A stretch of DNA of 64,000 nucleotides from Methanoculleus sediminis (GTDB lineage Archaea > Halobacteriota > Methanomicrobia > Methanomicrobiales > Methanoculleaceae). The notes beneath the pieces are model-generated. The model was not told where the DNA came from and ran no database searches. It saw only the letters and a program-made list of their open reading frames with translations. Each line of letters opens with the position of its first letter. Position 1 is the first letter of the stretch. Both the position numbers and the translations under genes were made by a program. The stretch lies in the NCBI RefSeq assembly GCF_001017125.1, contig NZ_JXOJ01000001.1:501326-565325 (forward strand), given 5' to 3'. Positions 8,747 to 18,158 of the stretch are shown here, piece by piece.

Positions 8747-9619
8747 ATGTTCATCGGCATCGATCACGGCACCACCGCGATGCGCTTCTCAAGCGGGGAT
8801 GCGGAGTTCAAGATCTCCCGGGAAGAGGCGAGAGACTTCTCGGCCGGCGATCTTGCCCGCCTCGCTCCGCTCGACGAGATCGAGGGCATTGCCGTCTGCT
8901 ACTCGATGGGCGACGGCATCTCGGCCGTAACCGATATCAGAAACGTCGAGAACCGCGGCGTCATCTCACGGGAGGGCGCCGGCAAACACATCGGCGGCGG
9001 CACCCGGGTCTTCGATGCGATCAGGGAGAGCGGTCTTCCCGCCGTCGTCATCCCCGGGCTGCACCGCGGATCCCCGACCGACCCGCGGTTCAAGGCCTAC
9101 TCCCACCAGACGAGTCCCGAGAAGATCGGGATCCTGTACGAGGTCGTGCACGACCTCGGGGGCGATGTCGTGGTCTGCGACGCGAGTTCGAACACCGTCA
9201 CCCTCCTCGTGACCGGGGGGCGTATCACCGGCGCGTTCGATGCCTGCGTCTTCGCGCCCGGCACCCGGCACGGCGCTCTCGACGTGGATGCCATCCGCCG
9301 GATCGACCGGGGCGAGTCGACGGCGAACGACGCTTTTCTCCATGCGGGCGTGAACTACACGGTTCCCCCCGATCTGCGGACGGAGACGATGGCCATGTTT
9401 GCCGCGATGGAGTGCGCCTCGATGCTCCTCCTCAATCCCGGTGCGAAGGTCGCCCTCGCCGGCACCATGGCTCCCGCCATCGCGCCGCGGGTAAAGGAAT
9501 TCCTCTCCCGCAACGTCACCGTCTACGATGAGTGGTGCGCCTCCCGGGGGCTCGCCCGGATCGCCCGCGACGTATTCTCGGGAGCAACCGATATCCTCGG
9601 ACTCGCGGTTGAGCGGTAG
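8747..9619 (+). CDS. Methanogenesis marker protein 12
   Basis: A 290-residue protein of the methanogenesis marker 12 family, found in essentially all methanogens and rarely elsewhere; its biochemical role is not established. The N-terminus (MFIGIDHGTTAMRF) resembles the phosphate-1 loop of the ASKHA kinase/acetate kinase fold, and a second Gly-rich block (DASSNTVTLLVTGG) lies near residue 145, so a nucleotide-binding fold is plausible. The ATG at 8747 is chosen over one at 8696 because conservation starts there. It follows the DUF368 gene by 66 bp on the same strand. Confidence 0.85.
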   Translation: MFIGIDHGTTAMRFSSGDAEFKISREEARDFSAGDLARLAPLDEIEGIAVCYSMGDGISAVTDIRNVENRGVISREGAGKHIGGGTRVFDAIRESGLPAVVIPGLHRGSPTDPRFKAYSHQTSPEKIGILYEVVHDLGGDVVVCDASSNTVTLLVTGGRITGAFDACVFAPGTRHGALDVDAIRRIDRGESTANDAFLHAGVNYTVPPDLRTETMAMFAAMECASMLLLNPGAKVALAGTMAPAIAPRVKEFLSRNVTVYDEWCASRGLARIARDVFSGATDILGLAVER

Positions 9620-9719
9620 CCCCGCCCGGGCAAACCGGCGGGCAGCGCCCCTCCGGTTTCGTACTCTTTTAAGTGGTGCCGGGTAGTATAGTGGAGTAAA
9701 TTAAGGAGAGGCCGGAACC

Positions 9720-10337
9720 ATGCAGCCGGATTGCCCCAGTATCGCCGATCTCATGCTCCTGATGACGTCACGTCTTGAAGAGACGGCGCGCACGATAGAC
9801 CAGGAGAATGCCGGCCGGTTTCTCGAAGAGATCCTCAACGCAAAACGGATATACCTTGCCGGGGCCGGACGCTCCGGCCTTGTCGCGCGGGCGTTTGCCC
9901 AGCGGTTGATGCATCTCGGGTTCGAGAGTTACGTCATCGGCGAGACGATCACGCCCGCGTTCGGCCCGGAAGACGTGCTCGTTGCGTTCTCGGGCTCGGG
10001 CGAGACCCAGTCGGTCGTGGACGCGTGCGAGACCGCCCGGGAGATCGGGGGAACGATCTGTCTCGTCACCTCGACGGCCGACTCGCATATCGGCCGCATG
10101 GCCGACTGCATCGTCGAGATCGGGAACAACCGGCTCAAAGATGCGGATATCCCGCGAGACTTCGAGATCCGCCAGCTCACCGGACAGTATCGGTCGGTCT
10201 CCGGTTCGTTCGCCCCTCTCGGAACGCTCTTCGAGACCGCTGCGCTGGTCTTTTCGGACGCGATCGTCTCGGCCCTGATGGAAGTGCGGCACTGCACCGC
10301 CGAGGAACTCAAAAGCCGCCTTGCAAACGTCCAGTGA
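9720..10337 (+). CDS. hxlB: 6-phospho-3-hexuloisomerase
   Basis: SIS-domain isomerase interconverting D-arabino-3-hexulose 6-phosphate and fructose 6-phosphate, the second step of the ribulose monophosphate pathway. The SIS core shows YLAGAGRSGLVARAFAQRL near residues 44-62 and the phosphosugar-binding Ser cluster FSGSGET near 88-94. Length (205 residues) suits the family. Many archaea use this pathway in reverse to make ribulose 5-phosphate; the partner synthase is at 42720-44009, not adjacent. The gene appears single, with TTTTAAGTGG at about 9667 as a possible promoter element and AGGAGAGG before the start. Confidence 0.92.
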   Translation: MQPDCPSIADLMLLMTSRLEETARTIDQENAGRFLEEILNAKRIYLAGAGRSGLVARAFAQRLMHLGFESYVIGETITPAFGPEDVLVAFSGSGETQSVVDACETAREIGGTICLVTSTADSHIGRMADCIVEIGNNRLKDADIPRDFEIRQLTGQYRSVSGSFAPLGTLFETAALVFSDAIVSALMEVRHCTAEELKSRLANVQ

Positions 10338-10457
10338 ACGGCGGGAGTCTTCGGGCCTCCGCTCCCCCTCTCCCGGCACCGGCAATAATTATGTCCTCTG
10401 GGGGGCAACAGATGTTTTGGCACGTTCACGGCTCCGGCGCGCCCTGTTGGTGCCGGG

Positions 10458-10492
10458 TATTTATATTATTAATCATTAAGATTTAAAGGGGG
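10458..10492 (+). promoter_or_regulatory. por operon promoter and ribosome-binding site
   Basis: A TATA element (TATTTATATTATT) is at 10458-10470, and a strong Shine-Dalgarno AGGGGG at 10487-10492 lies seven bases before a TTG codon at 10500. The leader would be very short. This arrangement decides the unusual TTG start of porC. Confidence 0.6.
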
Positions 10493-10499
10493 TTTTTGT

Positions 10500-11045
10500 T
10501 TGAGAGAGTTACGCATTCACGGCAGGGGTGGTCAGGGTTCCGTGACCGCCGCCGAACTCATTGCTTACGCGGCATTTGAGGGCGGTGTCTTTTCCCAGGC
10601 ATTCCCGGCCTTCGGTGTGGAACGCCGGGGCGCCCCGGTTCAGGCGTTCGTCCGGTTCAGCGACGAGAAGATACGGCTGCGCAGCCAGATCTATGAACCC
10701 GATTACATCATCGTGCAGGATCCTACCCTGATCGGAGATGTCGACGTCTTCAACGGTATGAAAGCGGGTGGGATTGCCATCGTCAACACCGAGAAATCCG
10801 ACTTCGATTCCGGTGTTCCGGAGGGCGTGAAGGTCTACACCATCGATGCGACCACCATCGCGCTCGAAGAACTCGGTGTGCCCATCACCAATACAACCCT
10901 GATGGGCGCGTTCGCCGCAGCCACCGGAGAGATCGGACTTGAGCCGCTCGAGCACGCGCTACGGAGCCGGTTCTCCGGGAGCATGGCCGACAAAAACGTC
11001 AGGGCGGCAGAGCGCGCGTACAACCAGATCGGGGGTGCCGCATAA
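10500..11045 (+). CDS. porC: Pyruvate:ferredoxin oxidoreductase, gamma subunit
   Basis: Gamma subunit of the four-subunit archaeal enzyme that interconverts pyruvate plus CoA with acetyl-CoA, CO2 and reduced ferredoxin; in methanogens it mainly makes pyruvate. The family motif ELRIHGRGGQGSVTAAELIA is at residues 3-22, and AFPAFGVERRGAPV follows at about 35-48. The start is TTG (10500), supported by AGGGGG seven bases upstream and by the family N-terminus. It is the first gene of porCDAB; its stop overlaps the porD start by one base (TAATG). Confidence 0.93.
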   Translation: MRELRIHGRGGQGSVTAAELIAYAAFEGGVFSQAFPAFGVERRGAPVQAFVRFSDEKIRLRSQIYEPDYIIVQDPTLIGDVDVFNGMKAGGIAIVNTEKSDFDSGVPEGVKVYTIDATTIALEELGVPITNTTLMGAFAAATGEIGLEPLEHALRSRFSGSMADKNVRAAERAYNQIGGAA

Positions 11046-11305
11046 TGGCGCTGCGGGTCGGCTGCGCCGCAGCTCCCGGGAGGGCGCTCGAGAACAAGAC
11101 CGGCGCCTGGCGGGTCTTCAAACCGGTCTTTGATCCCGAGAACTGCACGAAGTGCGGCATGTGCGCCATGGTCTGCCCGGAAGGGTGCGTCCGCGAGACG
11201 GAGGAAGGCACGTTCGAGCCTGATCTCGACTACTGCAAGGGCTGCGGCATTTGCGTGGAGATCTGCCCGAAGAAAGGCATCAGGATGGAGAAGGAGGAGA
11301 AATAA
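11045..11305 (+). CDS. porD: Pyruvate:ferredoxin oxidoreductase, delta (ferredoxin-like) subunit
   Basis: An 86-residue protein with two [4Fe-4S] cluster motifs, CTKCGMCAMVCPEGC and CKGCGICVEICPKKG (CxxCxxCxxxCP type). It passes electrons between the enzyme core and external ferredoxin. The N-terminal 35 residues (WRVFKPVFDPENC) match the PorD extension that docks to the complex. Its stop overlaps the porA start by one base. Confidence 0.95.
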   Translation: MALRVGCAAAPGRALENKTGAWRVFKPVFDPENCTKCGMCAMVCPEGCVRETEEGTFEPDLDYCKGCGICVEICPKKGIRMEKEEK

Positions 11306-12459
11306 TGCTGGAATTTATGGAAGGATCGCATGCGGTGGCCGAGATCGTGAAGCGCTGCCGCCCGCAGGTGATCGCAGCCTATCCCATCACGCCGCAGACG
11401 CACATCGTCGAAGACCTTGCCCAGATGGTGGCGAACTGCGAGATCGATGCCGAGTACATCACGGTCGAGAGCGAGTTTTCGGCCCTTTCCGCCTGCCTCG
11501 GTGCGAGTGCGGCGGGCTCCCGGGTCTATTCGGCGACGACGTCCCAGGGACTTGCCCTGATGTTCGAGGTCTGCTTCAACGCGGCGGGGATGCGCCAGCC
11601 GATCGTGATGACGATCGCGAACCGCTCTCTCGGTGCGCCGCTCTCGATCTGGAACGACCAGCAGGACTCGATATCCCTGCGCGACTCCGGGTGGCTGCAG
11701 TTCTACGCGGAGGACAACCAGGAGACCGCCGATCTCCACATGATCGCTTACAAAGTCTGTGAAGACCACGACATCCTCCTCCCGGCATTCGTCTGCTTCG
11801 ACGGGTTCATCCTCACGCACACCTTCGAGCCTGTCGCCCTCCCAACCCAGGAGGAGGTGGACGCCTACCTGCCGGCCTTTAACCCGTACCAGCGGCTGGA
11901 CGCTGCAAATCCCCTGAGTCTCGGGATGTATGCGACGCCCGAGTACTACATGGAGTTCCGCTACGAAGTCGACCGGGCGATGCAGCGTGCCAAACAGGCG
12001 TTCGTCAAAGCCGGGCGTGAGTTCGGCGAACAGTTCGACAGGGACTACTCCGCGCTCGTAGAGGGCTACCGGCTCGAAGACGCCGATACCGCGCTCGTCG
12101 CCATGGGCTCCATCTGCGGCACCGCAAAGGACGCCATCGACGAGATGCGCGAGCACGGCCGAAAGGTCGGGCTCCTGAAGATCCGGACGTACCGGCCGTT
12201 CCCGGCCCCGGAGATCGCGGATGCCTTGAAGGGCGTCTCGACGGTGGCGGTGCTCGACAAGAACATCTCACTCGGCAACGGCGGAGCGGTCGGCACCGAG
12301 GTGAAAGCGGCGCTCTACGGCTCCGGCATATCCGTATACGACTACATCATCGCTCTCGGCGGGCGCGACGTGCGGAAGAGGGATATCGCCGCAGTCGTCG
12401 ATCTCGCCGAGAAGGGGAAAGGAGATATCTTCTATGGACTACGGACGGAGGTGCTCTGA
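11305..12459 (+). CDS. porA: Pyruvate:ferredoxin oxidoreductase, alpha subunit
   Basis: Alpha subunit (384 residues), which carries the pyrimidine-side domain for thiamine diphosphate and the CoA-binding region. It begins MLEFMEGSHAVAEIVKRC and has the family block AAYPITPQTHIVE near residues 27-39 and ESEFSALSACLGASAAGSR near 58-76. The ATG at 11305, which overlaps the porD stop, is preferred to an in-frame ATG at 11251 inside porD. porB follows with no gap. Confidence 0.95.
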   Translation: MLEFMEGSHAVAEIVKRCRPQVIAAYPITPQTHIVEDLAQMVANCEIDAEYITVESEFSALSACLGASAAGSRVYSATTSQGLALMFEVCFNAAGMRQPIVMTIANRSLGAPLSIWNDQQDSISLRDSGWLQFYAEDNQETADLHMIAYKVCEDHDILLPAFVCFDGFILTHTFEPVALPTQEEVDAYLPAFNPYQRLDAANPLSLGMYATPEYYMEFRYEVDRAMQRAKQAFVKAGREFGEQFDRDYSALVEGYRLEDADTALVAMGSICGTAKDAIDEMREHGRKVGLLKIRTYRPFPAPEIADALKGVSTVAVLDKNISLGNGGAVGTEVKAALYGSGISVYDYIIALGGRDVRKRDIAAVVDLAEKGKGDIFYGLRTEVL

Positions 12460-13368
12460 ATGGCCGAAGTAGAAGAAGGATGCGAACTCTTCTCGGCCGG
12501 GCACCGGGCGTGCGGAGGCTGCGGCCCGGCGCTTGCGGCCCGGCTTCTCCTCAAGGCGACCGGGAAGAACGCCATCCTGGTAGCATCGACCGGCTGCATG
12601 GAGGTCTTCTCCACGCCTTACCCGGAGACCGCCTGGGGAGTCCCCTGGATCCACTCGCTCTTCGAGAACGCCGCGGCGGTTGCCTCCGGCATCGAGGCTT
12701 CGCTGAAGAGGCAGGGGCGCAGCGAGAAGGTTCTCTGCGTCTGCGGCGACGGAGCCACGTTCGATATCGGGGTGCTCTGCATCAGCGGCGCCTTCGAGCG
12801 TGGCCACGACATCACCTACATCTGCTACGACAACGAGGCCTACATGAACACGGGCATCCAGCGGTCGGGCGCGACGCCCTACGGTGCAAGCACCACGACG
12901 AGCCCGGCAGGTAAGTGCTCCCTTGGAAACCTGCACAAAAAGAAGGATATGCCCGCGATCCTCGCGGCTCACGGTGCACCCTACGTCGCGACCGCCTCGA
13001 TCGCCTATCCAAACGACTTCGTCAAGAAGGTCGAGCGGGCGATCAACACCCCCGGGCCCTGCTACATCCAGGTGCACACTCCCTGCTGCACAGGATGGGG
13101 CTTTGAGGCCGGCGAGACGCTCAACATGGCCAAACTCGCCATCGAAACCGGTCTCTGGGTGAACTACGAGCTGGTCGACGGCGTGGTAGAGAAGGCAAAG
13201 AAGGTACGGCGCAAACCCGTCGAGGAGTATCTTGAAAAGCAGAAGCGCTTCCGTCACCTCTTCAAGCCTGCCCGGCAGGACGACATGATCGCGAGCATCC
13301 AGGCGGTCGCCGACGCGAATGCCGAGCGGTTCGGGATCGACATCAAACGAAAAGAATCGTCAGAATAA
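12460..13368 (+). CDS. porB: Pyruvate:ferredoxin oxidoreductase, beta subunit
   Basis: Beta subunit (302 residues), which binds the thiamine diphosphate cofactor and a [4Fe-4S] cluster. Cysteines in [16 protein letters not shown] near residues 17-20 and at CCTGWG near 209 fit the cluster ligands. The TPP motif GDGATFDIG...NEAYMNTG runs from about residue 94 to 133. The last 26 bases overlap the 3' end of the convergent lysE gene. Confidence 0.95.
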   Translation: MAEVEEGCELFSAGHRACGGCGPALAARLLLKATGKNAILVASTGCMEVFSTPYPETAWGVPWIHSLFENAAAVASGIEASLKRQGRSEKVLCVCGDGATFDIGVLCISGAFERGHDITYICYDNEAYMNTGIQRSGATPYGASTTTSPAGKCSLGNLHKKKDMPAILAAHGAPYVATASIAYPNDFVKKVERAINTPGPCYIQVHTPCCTGWGFEAGETLNMAKLAIETGLWVNYELVDGVVEKAKKVRRKPVEEYLEKQKRFRHLFKPARQDDMIASIQAVADANAERFGIDIKRKESSE

Positions 13369-13918
13369 AGTACATCCCGAAGAGAACCATGGCGAGTCCG
13401 CTCGCCTGCACCACTTTTTTGTAATGGGGGCCGAGAACGTTCGCTCCCCGCGAGACTGCAAAGGCAAGGAGCCCGAGCCAGACGATGTCCGCGCCGATAT
13501 GCCCGACGTAGAACTCGACGAACGACGGGTGGAGCGCGAGGAACCCGACGCCGAACGTGAGCCACCAGACCCACCAGTAGGGGTTGCCGAGCGTGCAGGC
13601 CAGCCCGAAGGCAACGGGCGTCTTCGTCTCCCCGGTCGCGGCGACGGTCTCTCCCGCACGGAGGAACTGCATCGTGCCGAGTGCGACGAGCACGCCCGAG
13701 CCGAGAAGGGCAATGAGGTTGATGTACGGAACGTCGCGCACGCCGAAGGCTATGGCCGCGACCATGACCGCCTCGGGTATCCCGTGCCCCGCGACGAGCC
13801 CCGCGACGAACCGGCCGGGCGGCCGAGACCCGAGGCCGAGAACCGAGGCGGTCATGGGACCGGGCGAGGCGGCCCCGGAGAACCCGATCAGGAACGATGC
13901 GGCGACGATCTCGATCAT
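13343..13918 (-). CDS. LysE-family transporter
   Basis: A 191-residue inner membrane protein with about six transmembrane segments. The LysE/RhtB signature ([19 protein letters not shown]) lies at residues 7-25, and [12 protein letters not shown] near 110 is another family feature. Such proteins export amino acids or other small compounds; the substrate is unknown. The start at 13918 overlaps the stop of the upstream DUF5803 gene (ATGA), so the two are translationally coupled. It is the last gene of the minus-strand run that starts at marC. Confidence 0.85.
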   Translation of the reverse strand: MIEIVAASFLIGFSGAASPGPMTASVLGLGSRPPGRFVAGLVAGHGIPEAVMVAAIAFGVRDVPYINLIALLGSGVLVALGTMQFLRAGETVAATGETKTPVAFGLACTLGNPYWWVWWLTFGVGFLALHPSFVEFYVGHIGADIVWLGLLAFAVSRGANVLGPHYKKVVQASGLAMVLFGMYFILTILFV

Positions 13919-14529
13919 TCGCCGTCCCTCTTGCGTGAGACAAGGTAGGGGAGGATCAGGACGAGCGCGACCGCGAGCCATATGGTGCCGAAAGTGGTGA
14001 GCAGGATCTCGCGCTCCGGGGTGTAGAAACGGACCTCCACGAAACTTATCCGGTCCCAGGCGACCTCCGTGGTTCCGTTCGGCCCGGCTGAGATCGTCCC
14101 GCCGGGGCTGACCATGCCGATGAGCGGGTTTCTGACGTCGAATCCCTCGGGAAGGGCGACGGTTACGGCATACGGCGTATCGAAGGCCGCCACAAGGTGG
14201 TTGTCTCTCACGGGGGCCCGGTAGGTGATCGTGTAGTTACCCTCCGGGAAGGTGATGACCCCTCTCCCCGTCTCCTGGTAGTCGACCGGGCCAGAAGGAT
14301 CGAGCACCTCGAGATCCTCGACCTGGAGCGGAACCCGCTCCCCGAGCATCCCCGGTGTCCAGAAGACGTGCTCGCTCCCCGAGACCTCGATCGAGGCCTC
14401 GAAGGCGGTGCCGTCGGGGAGCACCCGGACGACGGCCTCCTGTGCCGTCGCCGGAGCGGAGATCAGGATCAGTGCAAGGCAGAGAGCAGCGAGGGCAGGT
14501 CCGCGTCGATCTCGATGGGGGGCTCGCAT
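13915..14529 (-). CDS. DUF5803-like secreted, membrane-anchored protein
   Basis: A 204-residue protein with an N-terminal signal sequence (ALAALCLALILISAPATAQ) and a C-terminal transmembrane helix at about 180-198 (FGTIWLAVALVLILPYLV) followed by a positive tail, which predicts an extracytoplasmic domain anchored at its C-terminus. The body is beta-rich and resembles the archaeal family DUF5803, of unknown function. The start lies inside the 3' end of thrC (61-bp overlap); no later start would keep the signal peptide. It is coupled to the downstream lysE gene by ATGA. Confidence 0.75.
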   Translation of the reverse strand: MRAPHRDRRGPALAALCLALILISAPATAQEAVVRVLPDGTAFEASIEVSGSEHVFWTPGMLGERVPLQVEDLEVLDPSGPVDYQETGRGVITFPEGNYTITYRAPVRDNHLVAAFDTPYAVTVALPEGFDVRNPLIGMVSPGGTISAGPNGTTEVAWDRISFVEVRFYTPEREILLTTFGTIWLAVALVLILPYLVSRKRDGE

Positions 14530-15674
14530 TGTCGTACCACTGTTTCGGGATCTTTTAAGAGATGACCGGTCACCACGCAGACGATCCGTTCATCCTTATC
14601 GATCAGGCCGAGTTCGGCAAGTTTCCGTATTCCGGCGACCGAGGCTGCCGAGGCGGGTTCGACCCCGATCCCTTCCTTCCTCGCGAGATCCCGCTGCATG
14701 GCAAGGATCTCCTCGTCGGTCACGGATGCCGCCGTCCCGCCGGTCGCCCGGATGGCGACGAGCGCCTTCTCCGCGTTCACCGGGGCGCCGATCCGTATCG
14801 CGGTCGCAACGGTCTCGGGCGCGGACTCCGGAACCAGCACCTCGAGGTTCTGCTCTATCGCCTTCACCACCGGCTGTGAGCCGGCAGCCTGGATGCCGGT
14901 CATCATCGGCAGCCGGTCGATGAACCCGAGAGCCTCGAGCTCCCGGAGCCCTTTGTAGACCGCGGAGATGTTGCCCGCGTTTCCTACGGGGAGAACCATC
15001 CTGTCGGGCACCTCGCCGCCGAGCTGGTCGATCGCCTCGAACCCGATCGTCTTCTGCCCCTCAAGCCGGTAGGGGTTGACCGAGTTCAAGAGGTAGAGAC
15101 CGTGGCTGATGCAGAGCTCGTGTACCATCTCGAGCGCCCGATCGAAGTTGCCGCGGATGGAGATGACCCGGGCACCGTGCATCAGTGCCTGGGCAACCTT
15201 CCCGAGAGCGACTTTTCCCGCGGGCAGGAGGACGACGCAGGGGACGCCGCCCTTTGCCGCGTAGGCGGCGAGGCTTGCGGAGGTGTTCCCGGTGCTCGCG
15301 CAGGCGACCGTCGTCATCCCGAGTTCGCAGGCCATGCTGACGCCCACGGTCATGCCGCGGTCCTTGAACGAACCGGTCGGGTTCATTCCCTCGTGTTTGG
15401 CGTAGAGTTCGGGGAGGCCCAGTTCTTTGCCGATGTTCTTTAGGTGGTAGAGCGGGGTTCCTCCTTCCTGGAGAGAGACCGGTTCGCCCCGAACCGGGAG
15501 GAGTTCGCGGTAGCGCCAGACTGAAAGGGGGCGCCGGTTCCATTCGTCGCGTGAGACGTCGATGCCGTCCAGGTCGTATTCGACGGTCAGCAGGTGTCCG
15601 CAGCGGTTGCACGTATAGATGATCTGGTCCGGTGAGTAGGTTGCACCACAATGAACGCAGACGAGACGGTACAT
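14469..15674 (-). CDS. thrC: Threonine synthase
   Basis: PLP enzyme converting O-phosphohomoserine to threonine. It has an N-terminal zinc-ribbon-like segment (CVHCGATY...CNRCGH at residues 6-26), as in many archaeal ThrC proteins. The PLP Lys is in NPTGSFKDRGM near residues 98-108, and the phosphate-binding loop ASTGNTSASLAAYAA lies near 127-141. Length (401 residues) is normal. The 59-bp upstream gap holds a TATA-like CATATCTATACG, so it may have its own promoter. Confidence 0.95.
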   Translation of the reverse strand: MYRLVCVHCGATYSPDQIIYTCNRCGHLLTVEYDLDGIDVSRDEWNRRPLSVWRYRELLPVRGEPVSLQEGGTPLYHLKNIGKELGLPELYAKHEGMNPTGSFKDRGMTVGVSMACELGMTTVACASTGNTSASLAAYAAKGGVPCVVLLPAGKVALGKVAQALMHGARVISIRGNFDRALEMVHELCISHGLYLLNSVNPYRLEGQKTIGFEAIDQLGGEVPDRMVLPVGNAGNISAVYKGLRELEALGFIDRLPMMTGIQAAGSQPVVKAIEQNLEVLVPESAPETVATAIRIGAPVNAEKALVAIRATGGTAASVTDEEILAMQRDLARKEGIGVEPASAASVAGIRKLAELGLIDKDERIVCVVTGHLLKDPETVVRQCEPPIEIDADLPSLLSALH

Positions 15675-15733
15675 AGAGAATCGTTGATCGCGGGGATACG
15701 TATAGATATGCTATGGGTTCCGAGGTGTTCGGC

Positions 15734-16480
15734 TTACCGCCGCCGCTGCTCGGGCCGGACGCGGGAGACGACCATGAAGATCAGCCAGAGGGCGGGAGCG
15801 GCGGCGAGCGCGAGGCACCCGAGTCCCTCGACCGGCGTGGTGGTCACGAACGGTGCGACGAACATCCCGGCCGCCGCCACGATGAGCACGATGGCGAAGG
15901 CTGTCGGGCGCACCTCAAAGAGCCCCTGTGTCCGGACACGGCCGGCCACTCGCCGCTTGGAGAATGGGTAAAGCCAGGCGACCCCGGCCGGGGTGCAGGT
16001 GTCTTCCATGAGGTGGAGGACGCACCCTGCAAAGAATGCGCACCCGAAAGCCGGAAGGAACGCGAGGGAACTCCCGAGCCAGGTGAGGATGAGCGCCAGG
16101 TAACCGGAGAGGACGAGGGTTGTCAGCCCGACACCCGGGAACGAGTGGAGCAGCCCGCGGTGCCTGTGCCGGTAACTCTTCCTGAGGAGCAGCATGAAGA
16201 CGAGGGAGAGCGGGTAGTAGATGAGATACCTGATGGTATAGCCGAAGATCGGAAGCACCACGGCAAAGCCGTTTACGACCTGTCCTCTCTTCCCTTTCGC
16301 ACCGGCAACTCTCCCGTTGAATATCGCCGCATCGACGGCGTCTGCGTCCGGGGCGAGCGATCCGACGAAGATGCCGAAGAAGAGGACGGCGATCGCGGCC
16401 GCGTCGATGGCGGTAGCCCAGGGAGCGATAAGAAGTGCTGCCGTAGCAAGACTGAGCGATACGTGCTGGTCACCCCGCAT
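15734..16480 (-). CDS. YdjM/DUF457-type membrane-bound predicted metal-dependent hydrolase
   Basis: A 248-residue integral membrane protein with about seven hydrophobic segments. It carries the conserved polar motifs of the LexA-binding inner-membrane hydrolase family (PF04307): an N-terminal His near HVSLSLATA, SLAPDADAVD near residue 42, HRHRGLLHS near 107, and HLMEDTCTPAGVAWLYPF near 157-174. These His/Asp residues are thought to bind metal. The natural substrate is unknown. Nine bases separate it from the nitrilase gene upstream, which suggests one transcript. Confidence 0.83.
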   Translation of the reverse strand: MRGDQHVSLSLATAALLIAPWATAIDAAAIAVLFFGIFVGSLAPDADAVDAAIFNGRVAGAKGKRGQVVNGFAVVLPIFGYTIRYLIYYPLSLVFMLLLRKSYRHRHRGLLHSFPGVGLTTLVLSGYLALILTWLGSSLAFLPAFGCAFFAGCVLHLMEDTCTPAGVAWLYPFSKRRVAGRVRTQGLFEVRPTAFAIVLIVAAAGMFVAPFVTTTPVEGLGCLALAAAPALWLIFMVVSRVRPEQRRR

Positions 16481-16489
16481 GGGAAATCT

Positions 16490-17287
16490 CTAAAATTTAG
16501 AGAGGAGTCTGTGATAAAGGTCACTTCTGCGGTCTGAAAGTGAAGGTAGTGCGGATTGTGCCTCATGGACCGCTGCAGGATCGACCTCGATGGAGATGGC
16601 CTCTTCCCCGGCCCCGCACCGGCCGATGACGGTGCCGTCGGGGTCGGCGGCGAGCGACCCCCCGCAGCAGGGCGCGCCCGGCCGGCCGGCCGTGTTGACT
16701 CCGGCCACGTAGTACCGGTTCTCGAGAGCCCGGGCGGGGAGCAGGGTCTCCCAGTGAGAGAGCCGGGAGCAGGGCCATGCCGCCGGGACCAGCATGCACT
16801 CCACGCCGGCGAGTGCGTAGATGCGGAAGAGTTCCGGGAACCGGAGATCGTAGCAGACGGCAATCCCGAACTTCGTCCCGTCGACGGAAAACGTGGTGAT
16901 ACGGTCGCCCGCGGTGTAGTATCGGTCTTCCCCCTCGGGGGAGAAGAGGTGCACTTTCGCGTAACCTGCGAGGAGTTCGCCGTCTTCATCGAGCACCACG
17001 GCGGTGTTTTTAGGACGGTTCTCCGGCCCCGCTTCGACGATCGATCCTGTTACCGCGATACCGTTCTCCCGTGCTATCCGCGCAAACGCGGCGGCGAGCG
17101 GACCGTCCAGGGATTCGCCCGAACCCGGCGGGACCTTCGGCGACCATCCGGTCACGAACTGCTCGGGAAAACAGATGAGCGACGCTCCCGCCGCCGCGGC
17201 CTCCCCGGCCATCCGGCCGGCCGCCTCAAGCCTCTCCGCAGGGCTGCCGCGGCCGCCGGCGACCTGCGCAAGCGTTATCTTCGTCAT
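16490..17287 (-). CDS. Carbon-nitrogen hydrolase (nitrilase superfamily)
   Basis: Amidase-type hydrolase of 265 residues. The catalytic triad is visible: Glu in CFPEQF near residue 41, Lys in GYAKVHLF near 109, and Cys in AVCYDLRFPE near 146. The HLF...Y pattern after Lys suggests an omega-amidase or similar branch, but the substrate is uncertain. The ATG at 17287 is chosen because it starts the conserved MTKITLAQV and overlaps the stop of the upstream small gene (ATGA). Confidence 0.9.
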   Translation of the reverse strand: MTKITLAQVAGGRGSPAERLEAAGRMAGEAAAAGASLICFPEQFVTGWSPKVPPGSGESLDGPLAAAFARIARENGIAVTGSIVEAGPENRPKNTAVVLDEDGELLAGYAKVHLFSPEGEDRYYTAGDRITTFSVDGTKFGIAVCYDLRFPELFRIYALAGVECMLVPAAWPCSRLSHWETLLPARALENRYYVAGVNTAGRPGAPCCGGSLAADPDGTVIGRCGAGEEAISIEVDPAAVHEAQSALPSLSDRRSDLYHRLLSKF

Positions 17288-17490
17288 TCTTGAGACGGAA
17301 TTGCGTCCCGGCTCCTGCAGGAGAAGATGAGCATGGCGGCGCCGAGGACAACGAGAACGGCGAGCGTCACCATGACGTACGGGGCGAACGGGATAACGAC
17401 AGCGAACATCTGCGCCGCGATCAGGATCCCGCCTGCGATGATGCAGGTGCTGACCAGGGCGGCTCCGGGAAGCGTAAGGTCGGGTGTCAT
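17284..17490 (-). CDS. Small two-helix membrane protein, unknown function
   Basis: A 68-residue protein with two hydrophobic helices (about 10-35 and 38-58) and a charged C-terminus. No family recognised. It is real by context: its start overlaps the marC stop and its stop overlaps the nitrilase start, each by four bases (ATGA), so the three genes are translationally coupled. Confidence 0.75.
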   Translation of the reverse strand: MTPDLTLPGAALVSTCIIAGGILIAAQMFAVVIPFAPYVMVTLAVLVVLGAAMLIFSCRSRDAIPSQE

Positions 17491-18158
17491 GCAATACCTC
17501 CGGTGAGTATGGGGAAGGCGGTTCTGATGCCGATGAGGATGAACTGGACTGCGATCGCGATGAGGAGCATCCCCATCAGCCGGTTGGCGGCGCGGTACTC
17601 CCGCTGGCCGATGCGCCGGACGATGACGTCGGCGTTCTGCATCATGTAGTAGGTGATACCGATGGCCGTAACGGCAGCGAGCGGCACGACGGCGATTGCG
17701 GCGACGTTCATTTCCATCGCCTCATTCATGCCCATCGCCTCGTTCATCAGCACGATTGCGGAGGTGATGGCGCCGGGGCCTGTGATCATCGGGATTGCGA
17801 GCGGCATGACGGCGATGTCGTCCGCGTCCTGCCCTTCGTACTTCTCGGTAGCCGTCATCTTCGTCCGGGAAGTCTTTGCGTAGACCATGTCCATGCCTAT
17901 GCCGAAGAGGAGGAGCCCGCCTGCGATGCGGAAGGCCTCAATGGAGATGCCGAAGAGCTGCAGGATCCAGCCGCCTGCAATGGTGAAGAGCAGCAGAATG
18001 ATCAGGGCAAACCGGCTTGCGTCACGTGCAACCCTGAGTTTTGCCGCCTGATCCATCGTGCCGGTGAGGGAGACGAAGATCAGGGTGGCTGCGAGCGGGT
18101 TCACTACGATGAGGATCGAAGAGAAACTCAGCAGCACAAAACTCAGGAGATCCGCCAT
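17487..18158 (-). CDS. MarC-family integral membrane protein
   Basis: A 223-residue membrane protein with six predicted transmembrane segments. MarC family features are LIVVNPLAATLIFVSLT near residues 16-32, GLLLFGIGMDM near 81-91, and MPLAIPMITGPGAITSAIVL near 118-137. The family was once called a multiple antibiotic resistance transporter, but its real function is unsettled. It heads the run marC - small membrane protein - nitrilase - YdjM-type - thrC - DUF5803 - lysE. Confidence 0.88.
   Translation of the reverse strand: MADLLSFVLLSFSSILIVVNPLAATLIFVSLTGTMDQAAKLRVARDASRFALIILLLFTIAGGWILQLFGISIEAFRIAGGLLLFGIGMDMVYAKTSRTKMTATEKYEGQDADDIAVMPLAIPMITGPGAITSAIVLMNEAMGMNEAMEMNVAAIAVVPLAAVTAIGITYYMMQNADVIVRRIGQREYRAANRLMGMLLIAIAVQFILIGIRTAFPILTGGIA

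Noticed and set aside
11230..12156. 308-codon minus-strand open frame over porA
   Set aside because: It is the antisense of a strongly conserved por operon gene and has no recognisable domain.
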